Assembly: GCA_035569495.1 (NCBI GenBank) | Contig: DATMMX010000011.1 | Span: 186,001-250,000 of the forward strand | Reading direction: 5' to 3' | DNA from: DASRDZ01 sp035569495 | Lineage (GTDB): Bacteria > Chloroflexota > Dormibacteria > Aeolococcales > Aeolococcaceae | Length of the DNA: 64,000 nucleotides | Shown here: positions 7,029 to 15,480 of the stretch, piece after piece | Position numbering within the stretch: position 1 is the stretch's first letter | How the letters are laid out: each line of letters opens with the position of its first letter | Program-made: the position numbers and the translations under genes | The notes under the pieces: model-generated | Seen by the model: only the letters and a program-made list of their open reading frames with translations | The model's database searches: none | Told to the model about the DNA's origin: nothing

Positions 7029-7703
7029 TCATTCTGCCGTAGGCGCTGGCGCGGGAGCGTTCGGGGCGTAGATGTGGATGGTCCTAACGTCCTCGAGGCC
7101 CACGATCATTATCCCTGCGGACGTCGGTTGGGAGACGGTCGGGACGCCCTCGCGGTCAACGTCCCATTCCTGGAGGAGGCGCAAGCCCTGGCGCTGCGGC
7201 GACGTGATGATCGAGGCGCCCTTGGCGTACGACCCCGCCACGCGATGGCCATCGGCGAACTCGACGACCAGGATGCTCGGATCCGGAAGATCGTCGACGA
7301 CGACTTGGTCGAAGATCGAGGGGAACTCCGGCAGGAAGAGCCGGCGAGCTTCGCGGCGCCACCACCCGTCGGGCTGACCTCCAACGGCTCTGGCGACCCT
7401 GTCGCTGGCCTTGCCGGTGAGGTATCCGCCGATGAGCGGCACCAGCACGAAGCCGACGACCACCCAGAACGCCAGCCGGCGAGGGTGCTCGTCAAGGTGA
7501 TCGCGGACGTCGTAGAAGAGCCAGAAGGTGATCGGAGACAGAGCTGCCTGGATGACCAGGGAGAGGGCGATCGACTGGACGACGAGGGTAAGGTCGGATG
7601 TGCTTCGACTGAAGGTCTTGCCCCGACTCCAGGCGGACCGCGCCAGGTAGCCAGGGACGATGGCGAGCACGAGAACTCCGAGCGCTTCGAAGGTTCCGGG
7701 CAC
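7029..7703 (-). CDS. DUF6338-like membrane protein
   Basis: The 224-aa protein has an N-terminal hydrophobic helix (FEALGVLVLAIVPGYLA) followed by SRG, then two further membrane segments (LALVIQ-like region around residues 45-65 and RLAFWVVVGFVLVPLIGGYL). A soluble C-terminal domain of about 100 residues contains ILVVEFADGHRVAGSYAKGA and a region ending VRTIHIYAP. This order of membrane helices and a beta-rich tail fits DUF6338, widespread in actinobacteria and without known function. It is the first gene of a leftward unit with three small paralogous proteins. Identification is from remembered family features and was not searched. Confidence 0.65.
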   Translation of the reverse strand: MPGTFEALGVLVLAIVPGYLARSAWSRGKTFSRSTSDLTLVVQSIALSLVIQAALSPITFWLFYDVRDHLDEHPRRLAFWVVVGFVLVPLIGGYLTGKASDRVARAVGGQPDGWWRREARRLFLPEFPSIFDQVVVDDLPDPSILVVEFADGHRVAGSYAKGASIITSPQRQGLRLLQEWDVDREGVPTVSQPTSAGIMIVGLEDVRTIHIYAPNAPAPAPTAE

Positions 7704-7860
7704 GGGCTACGCCTCGGGCCTAGGGACTGGGGCGGCGCTCGCGGTGGGGAAGATCACGGCGCCATGCTGGCATGCACCGGCACCTCCGTACAGGGCGCCC
7801 CCCTGGACGACGCGGCCAGCCAGGGCCGATCCTGGGAGGTGAGACCAAGCCGCTGCGAGA

Positions 7861-8565
7861 ATGATCGACATGCTCTCGCTGACGGCCGACGAGGTTGTGG
7901 CCATGCCGCTCGACGCACTCGCCCTCCGCGTCCTCCGGGACGTTGACGAGACCAATGAGTGGAACTCCTACAACTGGCTGCAGTTCGCCAAGCAGTCGGG
8001 CTACGCCAGTCGCATCGACGCGCTCCGCGCGTTCGAGGAGGCGTGGGCGTGGCTGCGCGCCCGGGCGTTGGTGGCCCACGACCCCGGCCAGAGCAGCGAG
8101 ACAGCCGTCTTCGTCACCCGACGAGGCCGCGCCGCTCTCACCCAGGGGCTGGCAGTCACGCGCGCCGAGGAGCGCCTCGACATCGACCTACATCCCCTCA
8201 TCGCCGACACCGTCCGAAGCCAGTTCCTCCTGACCCAGTACGAGCTCGCCGCACTGGCGGCGTTCCTCCAGGTGGAGATCCGCGTTCGGGCACTGGGAGG
8301 CTTCGGGGATGACGTCTACGGTGTGGAGCTCATGCGCAAGGCTTTCGGCCCGACTGGACCGCTCACCGACCCCGCCGTCCCACCTGGGGAGCAGGAGGGT
8401 CTGCGCGAGTTGATCTCTGGCGCGTACCGGACGTTCCGCAACCCGGCCAGCCACCGGACTGTCGACCTGGGGGACGTCACCATGGCCTCGGAGGTCGTTC
8501 TACTAGGAGATCTCCTGCTGCGGATGCTGGACCGGATCGAGGCACGGCTCCGGCAGCCGAGCTGA
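7861..8565 (+). CDS. TIGR02391 (Hypoth_Ymh) family protein with HEPN-type RxxxxH
   Basis: In the 234-aa protein the C-terminal half runs LHPLIADTVRSQFLLTQYEL, then GVELMRKAFGPTGPL, then GLRELISGAYRTFRNPASHR, the arrangement of the TIGR02391/Ymh family. RNPASH (about residues 198-203) is an Rx4H motif as in HEPN ribonucleases. The N-terminal half may be a helical recognition domain. HEPN proteins of this type are frequent in defence and toxin systems. The gene faces the ABC/SIR2 operon in the same orientation but is separated from it by 550 bp. ATG at 7861 is used; ATG three codons later is possible. Confidence 0.75.
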   Translation: MIDMLSLTADEVVAMPLDALALRVLRDVDETNEWNSYNWLQFAKQSGYASRIDALRAFEEAWAWLRARALVAHDPGQSSETAVFVTRRGRAALTQGLAVTRAEERLDIDLHPLIADTVRSQFLLTQYELAALAAFLQVEIRVRALGGFGDDVYGVELMRKAFGPTGPLTDPAVPPGEQEGLRELISGAYRTFRNPASHRTVDLGDVTMASEVVLLGDLLLRMLDRIEARLRQPS

Positions 8566-8733
8566 CTGGATTGCAACCCGAGAGCGACGGTCAGGGGCGA
8601 GTGTGGAGCGCTAAGGTCGAAGCCACTCCCCAGCGCAGAGGTGGAACTCCCGCTCGCACTCAGCGCAGCCGCGGCTGCGTGAACGCCGGACTGTCGACGC
8701 CGGCTGTCCACTACTGACTCACTAGAGCGCGGA

Positions 8734-9009
8734 TCACGGACAGAGCGCCGCATCGGGATGGGCGCCGCACTCCCGGCTGTACGTCTCACGCCACACGCTT
8801 CCCAGCCGCAGGTCATCGACGACGTCGACGACGCTCACCTCGGTGATCTCGCGGCCGTCCCGAAGAATCGAGCAGGTCCGCGCTGGCGCGCCCAGCCACG
8901 TCACCGCGAGATCGATGGGACCCTGATCGGGTGACGATCCGCGCGTCGGGCCTGGCAGGGCGCCGGTGTCCGTCTTGGATCTCCTGCTGCTGCCAGACCC
9001 GGTGTCCAT
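8734..9009 (-). CDS. possible small hypothetical protein
   Basis: A frame of 91 codons in the gap before the methyltransferase. Its second half (PIDLAVTWLGAPARTCSILR, then DGREITEVSVVDVVDDLRLG) looks protein-like, while the N-terminal third is Arg/Ser-rich and may not be coded. No family is recognised and no strong ribosome site is seen. The rest of 8566-9119 shows nothing else except the paired repeats just before the methyltransferase. Confidence 0.3.
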   Translation of the reverse strand: MDTGSGSSRRSKTDTGALPGPTRGSSPDQGPIDLAVTWLGAPARTCSILRDGREITEVSVVDVVDDLRLGSVWRETYSRECGAHPDAALCP

Positions 9010-9064
9010 CGGGCTCCGCGAGACGCGTGTACGGCGAGCCCTGAACACGGAGGGGGCGCCGGCC

Positions 9065-9102
9065 GCGGCCGCACTTCCCTCGCCCGAACTGCGGCCGCAC
9101 TT
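9065..9102. promoter_or_regulatory. paired 12-bp direct repeats upstream of the defence operon
   Basis: GCGGCCGCACTT occurs at 9065-9076 and 9091-9102, 26 bp apart, ending 17 bp before the methyltransferase start. In this position the repeats could be operators or part of the promoter. The methyltransferase itself could autoregulate through them, as some restriction-modification methylases do. The repeats are seen; the function is a guess. Confidence 0.4.
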
Positions 9103-9119
9103 CGTGTAACCTGTCGGGG

Positions 9120-10085
9120 ATGGCCGTCAACCAGCTGCGATCCGACGCCCCGATCGCCGAGATCCGCCGCGGCGACGCCTTCGACCTGATCCAAGACGTC
9201 CCGACCGGCTCGGTCGACCTGATACTCACCTCCCCGCCCTACTGGGGACTACGCTCATACGGCCTCACGGCAGGCCAAGATGTGCTGCGAGGGTGGCTTT
9301 CGTCCGGCTGCTCGGCTGCTCGCACCCCGCCATACGATTGGTACCGGGATGCAGGCGGCGTCCTTGGGCTTGAACCATACCCCCACTGGTATGTCGACCA
9401 CTTGGTCGAGTTTTTCAACCGGGCCAGAGATGCGCTCGTCGACGCCAGCAGCGTCTGGATCAATCTCGGAGATACCTACTTCGCCCGCTGGAGCAGCATT
9501 CGGGATGGTGGTCGCCAGGGCTTCAAGGCTCAACGACAGCGTCGCCGCACACCGTCAGGAGGCTACCTACAAGACAAGCAGCTACTATTGATCCCCGCTC
9601 GCTTCGCCATCGCGATGCAGGATGCCGGCTGGATCCTTAGGAATGATGTGATCTGGGCAAAGCCACGAGTAATGCCCCGGCCTGAGCCGGATCGGCTGAA
9701 GCTCTCTCACGAGCACTGGTTCCATTTCGTCAAGCCGCGACCTCGTGGTCGCGCTGCCTACTACTACGACCTGACGTTCGCCGAGGACGGCCACCGAGAC
9801 GTGGTCGTGTGTTCCACGGTGCGCGGCGCTGAGGGCCACACCGCTACCTTCCCGCCCGAACTGATCGCACCGCGCATCGGGAGTTCTTGCCCCCCTGAAG
9901 GCCTTGTACTGGACCCATTTTGCGGCACTGGCCGCACGATAATCGAGTCCCTTCGTCTGGGGAGACGAGGTCTCGGATTCGAGTTGTCAACGACTTTCGC
10001 GGGGGCGGCCCGCGCTGAACTGCGCAAGCTCCAGCGCGACGCCTCCAGGCGACTCGATGTACTCTCACCGGCGAACTCTGGTTAG
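9120..10085 (+). CDS. site-specific DNA methyltransferase (N4/N6 amino-MTase)
   Basis: The 321-aa protein has catalytic motif IV LILTSPPYWGLRSYG at about residues 34-48 and the SAM-binding motif I LVLDPFCGTGRTIIES near residues 261-276. That motif order (IV before I) is the beta-group order of amino-methyltransferases acting on adenine N6 or cytosine N4. SPPYW leans towards the N4-cytosine/N6 family often seen with orphan and defence-linked enzymes. It is the first gene of a rightward cluster leading into an ABC ATPase and a SIR2 protein. A matching restriction nuclease is absent. Target sequence cannot be predicted. Confidence 0.88.
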   Translation: MAVNQLRSDAPIAEIRRGDAFDLIQDVPTGSVDLILTSPPYWGLRSYGLTAGQDVLRGWLSSGCSAARTPPYDWYRDAGGVLGLEPYPHWYVDHLVEFFNRARDALVDASSVWINLGDTYFARWSSIRDGGRQGFKAQRQRRRTPSGGYLQDKQLLLIPARFAIAMQDAGWILRNDVIWAKPRVMPRPEPDRLKLSHEHWFHFVKPRPRGRAAYYYDLTFAEDGHRDVVVCSTVRGAEGHTATFPPELIAPRIGSSCPPEGLVLDPFCGTGRTIIESLRLGRRGLGFELSTTFAGAARAELRKLQRDASRRLDVLSPANSG

Positions 10086-10089
10086 CGAT

Positions 10090-10284
10090 ATGTCGCCCGC
10101 CGATTCCGAGCCCTTCACCGAACCCGACACAGCCGATGTCGTTCATCTCCTTGAGGCCGCGTACGTCAAGGGCCGCGATCCAGATCTCACGCTGGCGCAA
10201 CTCCTGCCGACCGTCGACCTTGATGATCCTGCTTCAGTCGCTAGAGCGCTGAGCGAATTGGTCAGCCATGCGCGTCGAAATTAA
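10090..10284 (+). CDS. 64-aa protein of the ABC/SIR2 operon
   Basis: Starts MSPADSEPFTEPDTADVVHL at ATG 10090, four bases after the methyltransferase stop, and ends 17 bases inside the ATPase gene. It is acidic at the N-terminus and probably helical (VVHLLEAAYVKGRDPDLTLA). No family recognised. Its position immediately before the ATPase and the overlapping reading frames argue that it is a genuine component. It might be a small adaptor or regulator. Confidence 0.65.
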   Translation: MSPADSEPFTEPDTADVVHLLEAAYVKGRDPDLTLAQLLPTVDLDDPASVARALSELVSHARRN

Positions 10285-12676
10285 GGCCCAGCCGGTCGGT
10301 GCCCTCAGTGTGCTGCATGAGCTCCCCGATGCGCGCCTGGCCATTCTCGAAGGTCACAACGGCATCGGCAAGAGCCTCTCAGTCCGGCTGCTGGAGATAT
10401 GCACGGGAGGACGGCCTTATGTGGCGTCGGCCTTAGCGTGGCGCAGTCTATGCGAAAACCTGGGACCCATCGATGTCAAGGTTAGCAACCTTCGTGGAGT
10501 CAAGGAGATTCATTGGGTCGCCGACACTCGTGAGTGGCTGGACGGCGCTAGCGATCCCGGGAATCAGCCCGCGTTTCGCACCCTCTCCATCGATGGCAAG
10601 CGCGCAACGATGGATGATGTACGACGTGTGCTCTCGGTCCATAGGGTCGGTGGTGACGAGGGCACCCTTGAAACTCTGGCACAGCAACTAGAGCGGATCA
10701 CTGACATCGTCGCCCGTTGGAATCGCCGCTTCGCACATCAGACCGAGGGCCCCTTGGCGCTACTGGAGGTAACGGCGGACGAGACCTCCCGCCTCCTTGG
10801 CAGGTGGAGCCGCCAAGAATACGTCAAGCTACTTGGGTCCGCGGACGACGCAAGGTCGGCAGCTGAAGCTGCGGCGCGCGAACTGACCGCCGCCGACCAT
10901 GCCCGTCGCGAAGTTACTGACGTGATTCAGATCCGAGACCAGCTTGCCCGCATCCGAGATGTGACTCCGGACCTGCTCCAACGAGCGGCCGCCCTCGATG
11001 AAGACATTGCTCGCTGGCACGCCAAGCGTGACGCGCTGTACCAGCGCGTCAGCACGCTGGCGGGAGCCGTCGCCTCCTCCCAGCCGGCCCTGAAAGAGCT
11101 GGAGAACGCGAGGCGTACCGCCGCACGGAATCGCGAACGACTCTCCGACGTGATGAACGAAGCCTCACGGTTGGCTGCACGCTTGGAGGCTCCCGCCGAT
11201 GCCACTACGGCGAAGGAGATCCTCGCCCAGTACGAGCGCAAGCGAACAGAGCTCGAGGCCGAACGCATACAACTGGACAGTGCACCGGCGATGCGCGGAA
11301 TTCTGGACCACCTGATCAAGCGCCTCGAAGAAGCCTCGGAGCGAGGGTTAGGCGACCAAGTCGCCATAGATGATCCGGTCACAGAGATCCAGCTCACTGT
11401 GCATCAAACCACAGCTGGAATGACCACGCGCCGGGCCTATCTCGAAGGGAAGCCACCTGAGCCCCAAGCCAGGGCGGTCGTGGAAGAACTGGAGAACGTC
11501 GCACGCCAAGTAGGGCAAGCCAAGTCGCTCGTCGACCTCTTAACCGAGGCGGAGCGCCGACGACGCCTGGTCGACGAGAACGACGAGAGGACGAACCGCG
11601 CGCTTGCTGCCATTAATCCGAGGGCGATCGCTCAGATCAGAACTCTGGAAGGCGAGAGGGGCGAGGCAGATGCGCAGCTACTGAAGCTCGCGGCAGAACG
11701 TGCAGCCCTCCACCAGCAGTTGGGTGCTGCTGGTGACCCAACATCACAACGAGCTCTCGCCGGTCAGCTTGCCCAGCGCCTATCGGCGCTGGGAAGCAGC
11801 GAGGAAGGGTTGAACGAGAGACTTCGACAGGCCGAGCTGCGTTCGAGGGAAGCCAACACCCTGCTAGCCAGCACTCGCGATGTTGCAGCGACCCTTCGAC
11901 GGGACATCGCGCGCGCCGATACGGAGATACGAGACGCTCTCGTTCACCTCCGAGAGAACCCCGGCCTTCAATGGTTGCGGAGTGCGTTGCCGAGCCGGGA
12001 CCGCGTCTCGCAATCAGACGCCCCGAGGGACCAGCTCGTCGTGATTGACTCGGCCCGTGCTGCCGTTGATGACATCCTGCACCGCATCACCGAGTTTCGG
12101 AGCCAAATTGGAGCCGTGATAGCAGCCGTGCGGACCATCGCCGGCGGTCTGCACGGTCGACCGCCGGAGAGCGAACGGTATGTAGCCTCCCTCGAGCTCT
12201 ACTTCGGGAAACGCTTCAGCGACTGGTTCAACAATCCGAGGGTCCGCCACGAACTCCTGCCCCAGGCTGACGGGGAGATCCGGGTCGACTTGGCCCGACG
12301 GGAAGTGATATGGATCGAGGGAGCTCGCGAAATGGCGCGGCCGCTTGAAGCCTTTTCTAGCGGAGAGTCAGCCTTCGCTTACACGCGAGCGCGGCTGGCA
12401 GTGCTCGACGAGGAAAGGGACCGCCCACTCAATAGGTTGATCGTCCTCGACGAGTTCGGGGCCTTCATCGCGCACGATCGCCTTACGGGACTTATGGCCT
12501 ATCTCCAGGAGCGCAGTGCTGAGCACGTCGGCGATCAGGTTCTGGTCATCCTTCCACTTAGCCGCGACTATGACGAGCTGGCCCAGAACGTGATTGGTGA
12601 CCAGCGCGCGGCCTATGAATCATTGGCGGCCCAGATCAGAAAGAGTCGGTACGCTGTCCAGTCATTGATTCCGTGA
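10268..12676 (+). CDS. coiled-coil ABC ATPase (SMC/RecN-like)
   Basis: The 802-aa protein has Walker A GHNGIGKS at residues 29-36 and a long central region of heptad-rich helix (roughly residues 190-560, rich in Ala, Arg, Glu, Leu). Near the C-terminus it has an ABC signature-like FSSGESAFAY (about 695) and Walker B RLIVLDEFGAF (about 722). Splitting the nucleotide-binding halves by a coiled coil is the SMC/Rad50 plan. ATPases of this kind are the sensor subunits of ABC-three-component and Lamassu-type defence systems. Context of a middle-sized unknown protein and a SIR2 effector downstream fits that scheme. The start overlaps the 64-aa gene. Confidence 0.85.
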   Translation: MRVEIKAQPVGALSVLHELPDARLAILEGHNGIGKSLSVRLLEICTGGRPYVASALAWRSLCENLGPIDVKVSNLRGVKEIHWVADTREWLDGASDPGNQPAFRTLSIDGKRATMDDVRRVLSVHRVGGDEGTLETLAQQLERITDIVARWNRRFAHQTEGPLALLEVTADETSRLLGRWSRQEYVKLLGSADDARSAAEAAARELTAADHARREVTDVIQIRDQLARIRDVTPDLLQRAAALDEDIARWHAKRDALYQRVSTLAGAVASSQPALKELENARRTAARNRERLSDVMNEASRLAARLEAPADATTAKEILAQYERKRTELEAERIQLDSAPAMRGILDHLIKRLEEASERGLGDQVAIDDPVTEIQLTVHQTTAGMTTRRAYLEGKPPEPQARAVVEELENVARQVGQAKSLVDLLTEAERRRRLVDENDERTNRALAAINPRAIAQIRTLEGERGEADAQLLKLAAERAALHQQLGAAGDPTSQRALAGQLAQRLSALGSSEEGLNERLRQAELRSREANTLLASTRDVAATLRRDIARADTEIRDALVHLRENPGLQWLRSALPSRDRVSQSDAPRDQLVVIDSARAAVDDILHRITEFRSQIGAVIAAVRTIAGGLHGRPPESERYVASLELYFGKRFSDWFNNPRVRHELLPQADGEIRVDLARREVIWIEGAREMARPLEAFSSGESAFAYTRARLAVLDEERDRPLNRLIVLDEFGAFIAHDRLTGLMAYLQERSAEHVGDQVLVILPLSRDYDELAQNVIGDQRAAYESLAAQIRKSRYAVQSLIP

Positions 12677-13662
12677 CCGAGTCGATGCATGGCTCGCTGG
12701 TAGGCCTTCCGGAGAAGATCGATTCCGCTCGGGTTCACGAGCTGCGGCAACAGCTCACAGATCTCTGGCAGCTCACCATGGGACGTTCTCCTGGCGGCTT
12801 GGAGGCAGATCTAGAGCTCTCTCGCAAGTGGTTCGATCCCGTGGCACAAGGTGAGCGCCTGCGACGCGAGCTCTCTGCACTCCCCACGGTCCCCAAGGGC
12901 GCGAGTGAACTGGCGTCGCCGTGGACCTATCACGTTGGAGAGAATAAGTGGCTCGTAACACCCGAGGGTCGGTGCGTTCTCGACCTACTCGAGGCATTGC
13001 CTATCGCCCCCATTCATCTGATCTCGGACGACCTACTCGTGCCGTACGACCGTTTGCTGGGGCGCACATATCAACGCTGGGGCCGACATCGTCTTGAGTC
13101 GGTAGTCGGGCTGCTGCGAGGCTCAGACAAGCCACTCCAAATCCCCGCCGCCGCGGTGGTCATCGCTCTGCTCGTAAACCGGTGTACAAGTGAGGAGCGT
13201 GCGCTCGTCCGCTTCGCCGCAGGGCCGGCGCGGGACGTTGTCGATGGCGCGTTCTTCGCACCCGTCAAGGCCTTCCATGAAACGCTCGTACCGAAGCAGG
13301 TCAGCGCGCGCGCACACCCTCGGCTGATCAGCGGGTGGATGCTTTACGAGGCTCGACGAAGGCTAGGTGACGGCCTGGTCTTGACCGACGCACGTCGTCC
13401 ACGCGATGGAAGGGTTTGGATTCGTCCAGACCAGATCGACGTTATCATCGGGCGATTGGCACGCGATCTCATGCGAGGCCACCGAGTACGCGCGACTCCC
13501 GAGACGCTCGGCAGGGCATTCGACGCTCTCGTCGATGCGCTGCGGCTTGAGTTGCCGAAACTCGCCGGGTACGGCCTAGTCCATGAGCGGCCGCCAGAGA
13601 CCCGACGGCTACGCCAACGTCTCATCGACAGCCTCTCTGACGGCGATCTGAACGGATCGTGA
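12673..13662 (+). CDS. unknown 329-aa middle component of the ABC/SIR2 operon
   Basis: Starts at GTG 12673, overlapping the ATPase stop (GTGA), and is itself overlapped by the SIR2 gene, so all three are translationally coupled. Visible segments include NKWLVTPEGRCVLDLLEALP, an Ala/Val-rich helix IPAAAVVIALLVNRC, and a C-terminal helical part. No catalytic motif is evident and I do not recognise the family. By position it corresponds to the middle component (MC/LmuC-like) that bridges ATPase and effector in related systems; that equivalence is inference. Confidence 0.8.
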   Translation: MTESMHGSLVGLPEKIDSARVHELRQQLTDLWQLTMGRSPGGLEADLELSRKWFDPVAQGERLRRELSALPTVPKGASELASPWTYHVGENKWLVTPEGRCVLDLLEALPIAPIHLISDDLLVPYDRLLGRTYQRWGRHRLESVVGLLRGSDKPLQIPAAAVVIALLVNRCTSEERALVRFAAGPARDVVDGAFFAPVKAFHETLVPKQVSARAHPRLISGWMLYEARRRLGDGLVLTDARRPRDGRVWIRPDQIDVIIGRLARDLMRGHRVRATPETLGRAFDALVDALRLELPKLAGYGLVHERPPETRRLRQRLIDSLSDGDLNGS

Positions 13663-15221
13663 ATCGCGCCGTCGCCCTGTTGGAGCTCGCGCGTGAGTTA
13701 GCGCATCTACACCATATCGGAGTGCGCGGCCGAGTTAACGTCGTCTCTGTTCTGATCGACGACCTCACCGAGGCGCTACCTGTCGTCGAGGCGCTGGTAG
13801 CGACCACCCAAGGGCGACTCCTTCAGTCGATGGCGACTGAACTCGAGGGTCCAGTGCCCGGCACGCGCGACCCTACGCGGATTGCAGCCATCCGAGCCGA
13901 GTTCAACCTAGCTGGACCAGGCGCGAAGCCCGTAGACCTTCGCACGCTGCCGAGTGGAGACCTTGATGTCGAATTCAGAGGGTCTCCCTCGGCGGGCTTG
14001 AGCCACGGCGAACGGACCGTCCTTGCCGTTGCTCGAGCCCTTGGCCATCGAGACCTCGACGACCACGAACTCGGCGTCGTCGCCTATCGAGGCGACTTGG
14101 TTGACCTGCCCTTCTCTGAAGCCATCTGGCGGCTCGGAACAACCCAATTCCAAGGCATGCCGCACGGCGTGCTCCGCACGTTGGTCATGTTGACGCAGGC
14201 GTCAGAAATCCGCATCAGTCTCCACTGTCAGTCGGGCCGCGGGTTCGACTTCGCTGTGTACGGCGACCGTCTCCTGCGCCGCAAGCGTTCGGATGATCTG
14301 CAGGCGATCGTGGGTGAGATCGCCGCAAGGACAGCCCCCATCGTCTTCTTCCTGGGGGCCGGCTTCAGCGCCTCATCACAAATGCCCATTGGTAACGCCC
14401 TTCGCGATGCTTCGATTCGGCGAGTGTTGGCGACCCCTGCCCTTGAGGTCGTAACCTCGGATGACCTGGCTCTCCGCTTTCACCAATTACTGGAGCAGCG
14501 GCGCTGGCTTACGACATCGGAGACCGCGCTCACCAGAGTGCAGTTCGCCAATCGCCTCACGCTGGAGCGAGTTATCCAAGTAGAGGCCGAGACCCATCCG
14601 GGGCTGCCCACCCTGCAGGAATTTCGCGAACTCCATGATCGTCTCGTGCACGCGCCGGGAGCAGCCGTCTTGGACTTGGCGCAGATTCTGCAGGCGGGCG
14701 CGAACCGCATTATCCTCGCTGGCGTCAACTTCGATCGCCTCGTCGAGGAGAACACGACCGCCCCTCTTGAGGTCTTCCTTTCGAGCACGCAGTTTCGCCA
14801 TGCGGCTCAGTACATCCGCCGCTATCTCCGGGGCGATGAGGTGGCTATTCCGTATCTCAAACTGCACGGCTGTATTTCCGATCTTACCAGCTGCATTGTC
14901 AACACGGACCAGACGGAGTTGGGGCTCGGCCTATCCAAGGTGAGGGGGCTACGCGCAGCGGTGGGCAGCGACAGGCTGTGGATCTACGTCGGGGCCAGCT
15001 TACGGGACCTCGACTTGCGACCGGTGCTCCTCAGCGAACAATTCGCCCCTCACCTGGATGAACTCTGGGTCACGCCCTATGCGGTCGAAAGCTATGACGA
15101 GTTCGAGCAGAGGAGACGGGCGTACTGGCGCAAGACTCCCAGAACGTCTCTCGATGAGCGCCTCGTGACAGAAACGGCCGACGCCTTCTTTGCCGCACTC
15201 CGGCACGCATCGGTCGTATAG
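13659..15221 (+). CDS. SIR2-like protein with N-terminal extension (probable NADase effector)
   Basis: A 520-aa protein starting at GTG 13659, overlapping the previous stop. Residues 1 to about 220 are a domain I do not recognise. The C-terminal part has SIR2 features in order: IVFFLGAGFSASSQ (about 228-241), GVNFDRLVEEN (about 354; the N-x-D block), YLKLHG (about 398) and IYVGASLRDLDLRP (about 441). SIR2-like domains in Thoeris, DSR and related systems hydrolyse NAD+ to abort infection. As the last gene of the operon it is the likely effector. No membrane segment is seen. Confidence 0.85.
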   Translation: MNRAVALLELARELAHLHHIGVRGRVNVVSVLIDDLTEALPVVEALVATTQGRLLQSMATELEGPVPGTRDPTRIAAIRAEFNLAGPGAKPVDLRTLPSGDLDVEFRGSPSAGLSHGERTVLAVARALGHRDLDDHELGVVAYRGDLVDLPFSEAIWRLGTTQFQGMPHGVLRTLVMLTQASEIRISLHCQSGRGFDFAVYGDRLLRRKRSDDLQAIVGEIAARTAPIVFFLGAGFSASSQMPIGNALRDASIRRVLATPALEVVTSDDLALRFHQLLEQRRWLTTSETALTRVQFANRLTLERVIQVEAETHPGLPTLQEFRELHDRLVHAPGAAVLDLAQILQAGANRIILAGVNFDRLVEENTTAPLEVFLSSTQFRHAAQYIRRYLRGDEVAIPYLKLHGCISDLTSCIVNTDQTELGLGLSKVRGLRAAVGSDRLWIYVGASLRDLDLRPVLLSEQFAPHLDELWVTPYAVESYDEFEQRRRAYWRKTPRTSLDERLVTETADAFFAALRHASVV

Positions 15222-15480
15222 GCGCGGTAGTTTGCGTCGGATCGGCTGGCGTTCGGGTTCCTCGCACCTATCTTAGTGGGCGGCGCCTCCCGGCGCCCTC
15301 ACCGGTTCTCAGTCGGGGCAGGCTCGTCAGCTTCGGCTAGCGGCACTGCCCATCCAACCCGCGATACAACCAAGGGGGACCGCGACCCCCCTGACTGCCT
15401 GCATGTTTGCGCCAGTGCAGCATCGACAGAGGCTGGGGATCTCAACCCGATGAAGTAGCGGTGCGGGAACGGACGCCGGC
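15222..15480. terminator. intergenic region with a GC hairpin after the SIR2 gene
   Basis: GGCGCC (15282-15287), TCCC, GGCGCC (15292-15297) forms a short hairpin 60 bp after the stop, without a T-run. It may act as a weak terminator between the rightward defence operon and the leftward gene ending at 15481. Nothing else is seen here. Confidence 0.3.
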
